Positions 61,187 to 64,000 of a stretch of DNA of 64,000 bases are shown one piece after another (position 1 is the first letter of the stretch; each line of letters starts with the position of its first letter). This stretch comes from Candidatus Gastranaerophilales bacterium (GTDB lineage Bacteria > Cyanobacteriota > Vampirovibrionia > Gastranaerophilales > Gastranaerophilaceae), in the NCBI GenBank assembly GCA_944325605.1, contig CALVAX010000006.1:1-64000 (forward strand). Reading direction: 5' to 3'. A program made the translations under genes and the position numbers. Under the pieces are notes generated by a model that saw only the letters and a list, made by a program, of their open reading frames with translations, made no database searches and had not been told where the DNA came from.

Positions 61187-61192
61187 ATTATA
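61187..61192 (-). promoter_or_regulatory. -10 box of the AlkD-like gene; leaderless start
   Basis: TATAAT on the minus strand, 6 nt before the ATG at 61180, with a TTGTTT-like -35 about 16 nt further upstream. Confidence 0.45.
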
Positions 61193-61229
61193 CTATAAGC
61201 AATTTTTAAACAAATATTTTACTGAAAAA

Positions 61230-61874
61230 TTATAATCCGCCATGCAAACGCGACAAAGGTTCTTTCCACTCCGGCGGAAGATACATCGTATTCGGATTTT
61301 GGAAAAATCTTAACGGAGAATTTGGCTCAAATTGATATTCTTCCCGCATATGAATAACATTTTTATAAAAAGGTTTAGATTCATTTTTTGCAATCAGTTT
61401 TATATTACCGCAGCAATTAGCTTCATCACTTCTTCTCTGCGCTATTTGGAGAAGCCTTGTGCCAATATCTTTATAATACGGAAGCGCACTATTATGGTAC
61501 GGGGTACGGGGAGTTGAATAATTTCTCAAAGTATCCACAAATACGTGGCTTGGATCGGATTTATGCTCAAACCTGTCATAATTAGCAAATTTTTTTATCT
61601 TAATTTGCGCCTCTCCTATCAGATTATTAAAATCATCCATAACTTTATATTCTTCCCAATCACAATTTTTGTTTTTAAATACATTTAAAAAAGATTCGCC
61701 GCCTTCAGCAAGTCTGACCCTTATTTTGCCGATAAAACCTTCCGCACACATACCTATATTTGTATGAGTCAGGGTTTGAACTCCGCAAAAAGACGGATTT
61801 CTCTTTTGAAAACCTGTGTTTTGAATATTAAAATTATTTTTCACATACGGGTTAAAAGCTAAATTAGTTATCAT
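61230..61874 (-). CDS. GNAT-like acetyltransferase with lineage N-terminal motif
   Basis: A 214-residue protein. The N-terminal ~40 residues contain Q-K-R-N-P-S-F-C-G, the F-x-G element seen in other small genes here. The C-terminal half has a GNAT-type acetyl-CoA block, YKDIGTRLLQIAQRRSDEAN then IKLIAKNESKPFYKNVIHM (residues about 140-180), so it may be an N-acetyltransferase; the rest does not match a known subfamily. The ATG at 61874 has AAGGAC before it. Confidence 0.55.
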   Translation of the reverse strand: MITNLAFNPYVKNNFNIQNTGFQKRNPSFCGVQTLTHTNIGMCAEGFIGKIRVRLAEGGESFLNVFKNKNCDWEEYKVMDDFNNLIGEAQIKIKKFANYDRFEHKSDPSHVFVDTLRNYSTPRTPYHNSALPYYKDIGTRLLQIAQRRSDEANCCGNIKLIAKNESKPFYKNVIHMREEYQFEPNSPLRFFQNPNTMYLPPEWKEPLSRLHGGL

Positions 61875-62026
61875 AATCAATTGTCCTTCCTGATTTTTTA
61901 AAAATCAACAAATAGAAAAATTGTTATTAAAATAGTAAAATTTAACATTCCTTAAAAAACTTATTGAACAGAGTCAGATTTAAGTGTATTATATAAGAGG
62001 AACAGGTTATTAATAGGAGATAGAGT

Positions 62027-63172
62027 ATGAAAAATATAACGCGTATGATGTTATCCACTCTTGCAGTGATAATAGCTGCGGGCTGTGCGTTTGCATTTCC
62101 TGACGTAAATGAAAATCACTGGGCAGCAAAACAGATTACAGAGCTGGGAGAAAGAGGAATTGTTGTAGGTTATCCTGACGGCACTTTTCAACCTGATGAA
62201 AATGTTACAAGAGCCGAATTTGCAAGCATGGCAATTAAAGCTCTCGGACAGGAAGATATAAGTGTTGCACAACCGGTAAATTTCACGGACATAACACCGG
62301 AGTTCTGGGCATATAGCGCTATTCAAAAAGCTCTCTACTTTGAATTAATATCCTATAATGCCTCTGACAAAATTTTCAGACCTGAAGATTCTGTATCAAG
62401 AGCAGAAGCAATTTCTATGGCGGTTAATGCTCTTACCACACAGGAAATCTCAGATGTTAAGGCTCTGGAAGTGCTGAAAGGCTATCAGGACTTAAAATCT
62501 ACACCTATTGATTTTATTATTCCGGCAGGAAAAGCTGAAATTTTAAACATGCTCGTCACTATGCCTGCAGACAGCCAGAAAAAAATAGAAGCAACAAGAC
62601 CTGCTACCAGAGCTGAAGTTGCTATGATATTATATAGAATGATTGAAGAAGCTAGACTCAATCCAAATGCTAAACTTGCAGAAGTTATGAGCAACAAACA
62701 AGGTAAAGGTTATATGATTGAAGGCGCTACAGTTCAAGGTTCTATCGGTACCATCCCCGCAGGAGCCGTTGTACCTGTCAATTTGACTAAAGCCGTAAGC
62801 TCCCAGTCAAATACATCCGGAGATCTTTACGAAGCTGTTGCTAACGCAAACTTTGTCACCCCGGGCGACAATTTTATCCTCATTTATAAAGATTCAAAAT
62901 TTAAAGGACAGCTTCTTGATGTAAGAAAAGGAAAATGGTTTGTTAGAAACGGTGTATTAGTTCTTGATAACAGCCTTGTCGAAACTCCTAAAGGACAAAC
63001 TGCTCCGTTTAGAGCTTCCGTTGAAATTACAAAAGACAGAAACTGGTTTATGAAGATAGTAAGAGCACTTCTTAAAGGTGAAAAATTAGATGCCTATCCG
63101 GACAACACTGTTGAAATGAAGCTGCTGAAACCTATTAAAATAGATTTAACAAATGGTTGGATTATTAAATAA
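62027..63172 (+). CDS. SLH-domain surface protein
   Basis: A 381-residue exported protein. Signal peptide: about residues 1-23 (MKNITRMMLSTLAVIIAAGCAFA). S-layer homology domains follow, the first FPDVNENHWAAKQITELGERGIVVGYPDGT-type with R-A-E-F-A (about 24-75), a second (FTDITPEFWAYSAIQKALYF, S-R-A-E-A) and a weaker third ending T-R-A-E-V-A. The C-terminal ~170 residues are a beta-rich domain. In diderm relatives of Cyanobacteria, SLH domains anchor outer-membrane proteins to peptidoglycan. GGAG precedes the ATG. The third domain is degenerate. Confidence 0.85.
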   Translation: MKNITRMMLSTLAVIIAAGCAFAFPDVNENHWAAKQITELGERGIVVGYPDGTFQPDENVTRAEFASMAIKALGQEDISVAQPVNFTDITPEFWAYSAIQKALYFELISYNASDKIFRPEDSVSRAEAISMAVNALTTQEISDVKALEVLKGYQDLKSTPIDFIIPAGKAEILNMLVTMPADSQKKIEATRPATRAEVAMILYRMIEEARLNPNAKLAEVMSNKQGKGYMIEGATVQGSIGTIPAGAVVPVNLTKAVSSQSNTSGDLYEAVANANFVTPGDNFILIYKDSKFKGQLLDVRKGKWFVRNGVLVLDNSLVETPKGQTAPFRASVEITKDRNWFMKIVRALLKGEKLDAYPDNTVEMKLLKPIKIDLTNGWIIK

Positions 63173-63179
63173 AAGCTAA

Positions 63180-63215
63180 AACAAAGCCTTCTTGAAAATT
63201 CAGGAAGGCTTTGTT
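63180..63215. terminator. Terminator between the SLH gene and the convergent polymerase gene
   Basis: AACAAAGCCTTC (63180-63191) and GAAGGCTTTGTT (63204-63215), a perfect 12-bp stem, overlapping the polymerase stop codon. Confidence 0.8.
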
Positions 63216-64000
63216 ATTTGTTTTTATTTTCAAATTCGCTTCTTGTAAACCCTGTCTGAATTATATTTTTTCCAAATTTACTTTCCAGTTTGTCAATACT
63301 TTTTGCAAGACGCTCAGATTTTTCATTTTTACCCTTATCAGAAAACAAAAACATCTGTTCCTCTTCTGTAGACATAAAATCATCCAGTATTACTCCGGAA
63401 CTTCGATAAATGATATTTGGATTATAAATTTTCTCAAGTAAATCAAAAACTATATCTGAAATTTCCCATTCATAACATGTTGCCTGCGGAATAGTAATCT
63501 TTTCATAATATACTTTAAATTCAACCTTAGTTCTTAACATCACACCGATGCCGCGGCATTTAAGATTAAGTTTCCGGAGTTTTTTGCAGGAATTGTGAAT
63601 ATGATAATTAAGCTGGTTTTTAATAAAATTCAAATCTGAGGTAAAACAGCCAAAAGCGCTTGTATTTTGTATCGACTTCGGCGGCTTAAATGTATCATCG
63701 ACACGTGAAACAGTTTCACCGAGAAGTTCATGTTTCATCTCCAACCCCCTTATCCCGATTTGTTTATCAAGCCAGTGGTCGCTTTTTTGTACAAGTTCAT
63801 AGGCGGTTAAAATCCCGTTTTGTCTTAATAATTTTGATAAATTTCTGCCAATTCCCCAAATTTCATCAATTGCAGTAGACTTAAGCAGTGTTTCGACTTT
63901 ATTTGCACCAACAACAAAAATTCCGCCATTCATACTTTTTGCCTTATCGGAAGCCAACTTCGCAAGAGATTTTGAGGTGCTGACGCCTATTGAAACAGGT
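63214..64000 (-). CDS. Y-family DNA polymerase, UmuC/DinB-type (5' end outside window)
   Basis: Partial: the frame is open to the window edge and the start lies beyond it. Visible from the right edge are the palm region SIGVSTSKSLAKLASDKAK, then the helix-hairpin-helix-like IDEIWGIGRNLSKLLRQNGI, and the little-finger domain. The order is that of UmuC-type translesion polymerases. The catalytic D-x-D and S-x-D-E motifs are off the window. A partner UmuD is not seen. A TTG at 63957 is not a true start. Confidence 0.85.
   Translation of the reverse strand, partial: PVSIGVSTSKSLAKLASDKAKSMNGGIFVVGANKVETLLKSTAIDEIWGIGRNLSKLLRQNGILTAYELVQKSDHWLDKQIGIRGLEMKHELLGETVSRVDDTFKPPKSIQNTSAFGCFTSDLNFIKNQLNYHIHNSCKKLRKLNLKCRGIGVMLRTKVEFKVYYEKITIPQATCYEWEISDIVFDLLEKIYNPNIIYRSSGVILDDFMSTEEEQMFLFSDKGKNEKSERLAKSIDKLESKFGKNIIQTGFTRSEFENKNK

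Overview
The window looks like the chromosome of a non-photosynthetic relative of Cyanobacteria, most likely a gut member of Candidatus Gastranaerophilales (Melainabacteria/Vampirovibrionia). This is an inference from AT-rich DNA, a prepilin-like protein with an FTMAEVLITLG signature, a tandem WYL-regulator pair, short hypothetical proteins with an N-terminal F-x-G motif, and a diderm-type autotransporter. I could not run a database search.

Layout. 1-77 is the end of a structured element that repeats the 3' end of a tRNA lying outside the window. 105-39083 is ordinary chromosome: thyX/rpmE, a CHASE2-GGDEF cyclase, TPR protein, proS, gatD/gtrA, tatD, tlyA, polA, the tig-clpP-clpX operon, an acyltransferase-nitrilase-dacB operon, two large lineage-type proteins (24547-27903), a phospholipid/trmL/nnrD operon, anmK, the WYL pair and dnaE. 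39098-39172 is tRNA-Gly(GCC). It is the target of an integrative element of about 15 kb (39128-54238) bounded by 42-bp identical repeats of the tRNA 3' end. The element carries an integrase and excisionase-like gene, a serine resolvase with a res-like site, higBA flanked by direct repeats, a roughly 2150-codon Pmp-like autotransporter interrupted by one in-frame TGA, two more tyrosine recombinases, an HTH/zinc-ribbon protein, and an overlapping HipA-like kinase/HIRAN pair. 54222-54904 holds tandem repeats that duplicate the tRNA-Gly 3' end. 55005-58021 has pckA and small genes. 58374-59435 is a tRNA-Thr(UGU)/tRNA-Thr(GGU)/tRNA-Tyr cluster with two further repeat families that copy tRNA ends. 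59460-64000 has galE, an AlkD-like gene, an SLH protein and a truncated Y-family polymerase.

Two window-wide patterns stand out. First, small structured elements duplicate the ends of neighbouring tRNA genes. Two of them begin just after a T-loop GTTCGA and end in AAGACA plus exactly the last 15 nt of the tRNA; the left-edge element shows the same 3' end. The one after tRNA-Tyr also regenerates the acceptor 5' strand, giving a tRNA-like RNA with a large insert in the T-loop. They resemble in principle the rtT repeats of the E. coli tyrT locus. Second, about nine genes have a -10 box, often TGn-extended, exactly 6-7 nt before the ATG and no Shine-Dalgarno sequence, suggesting frequent leaderless mRNAs. 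This criterion also decides several start codons here.
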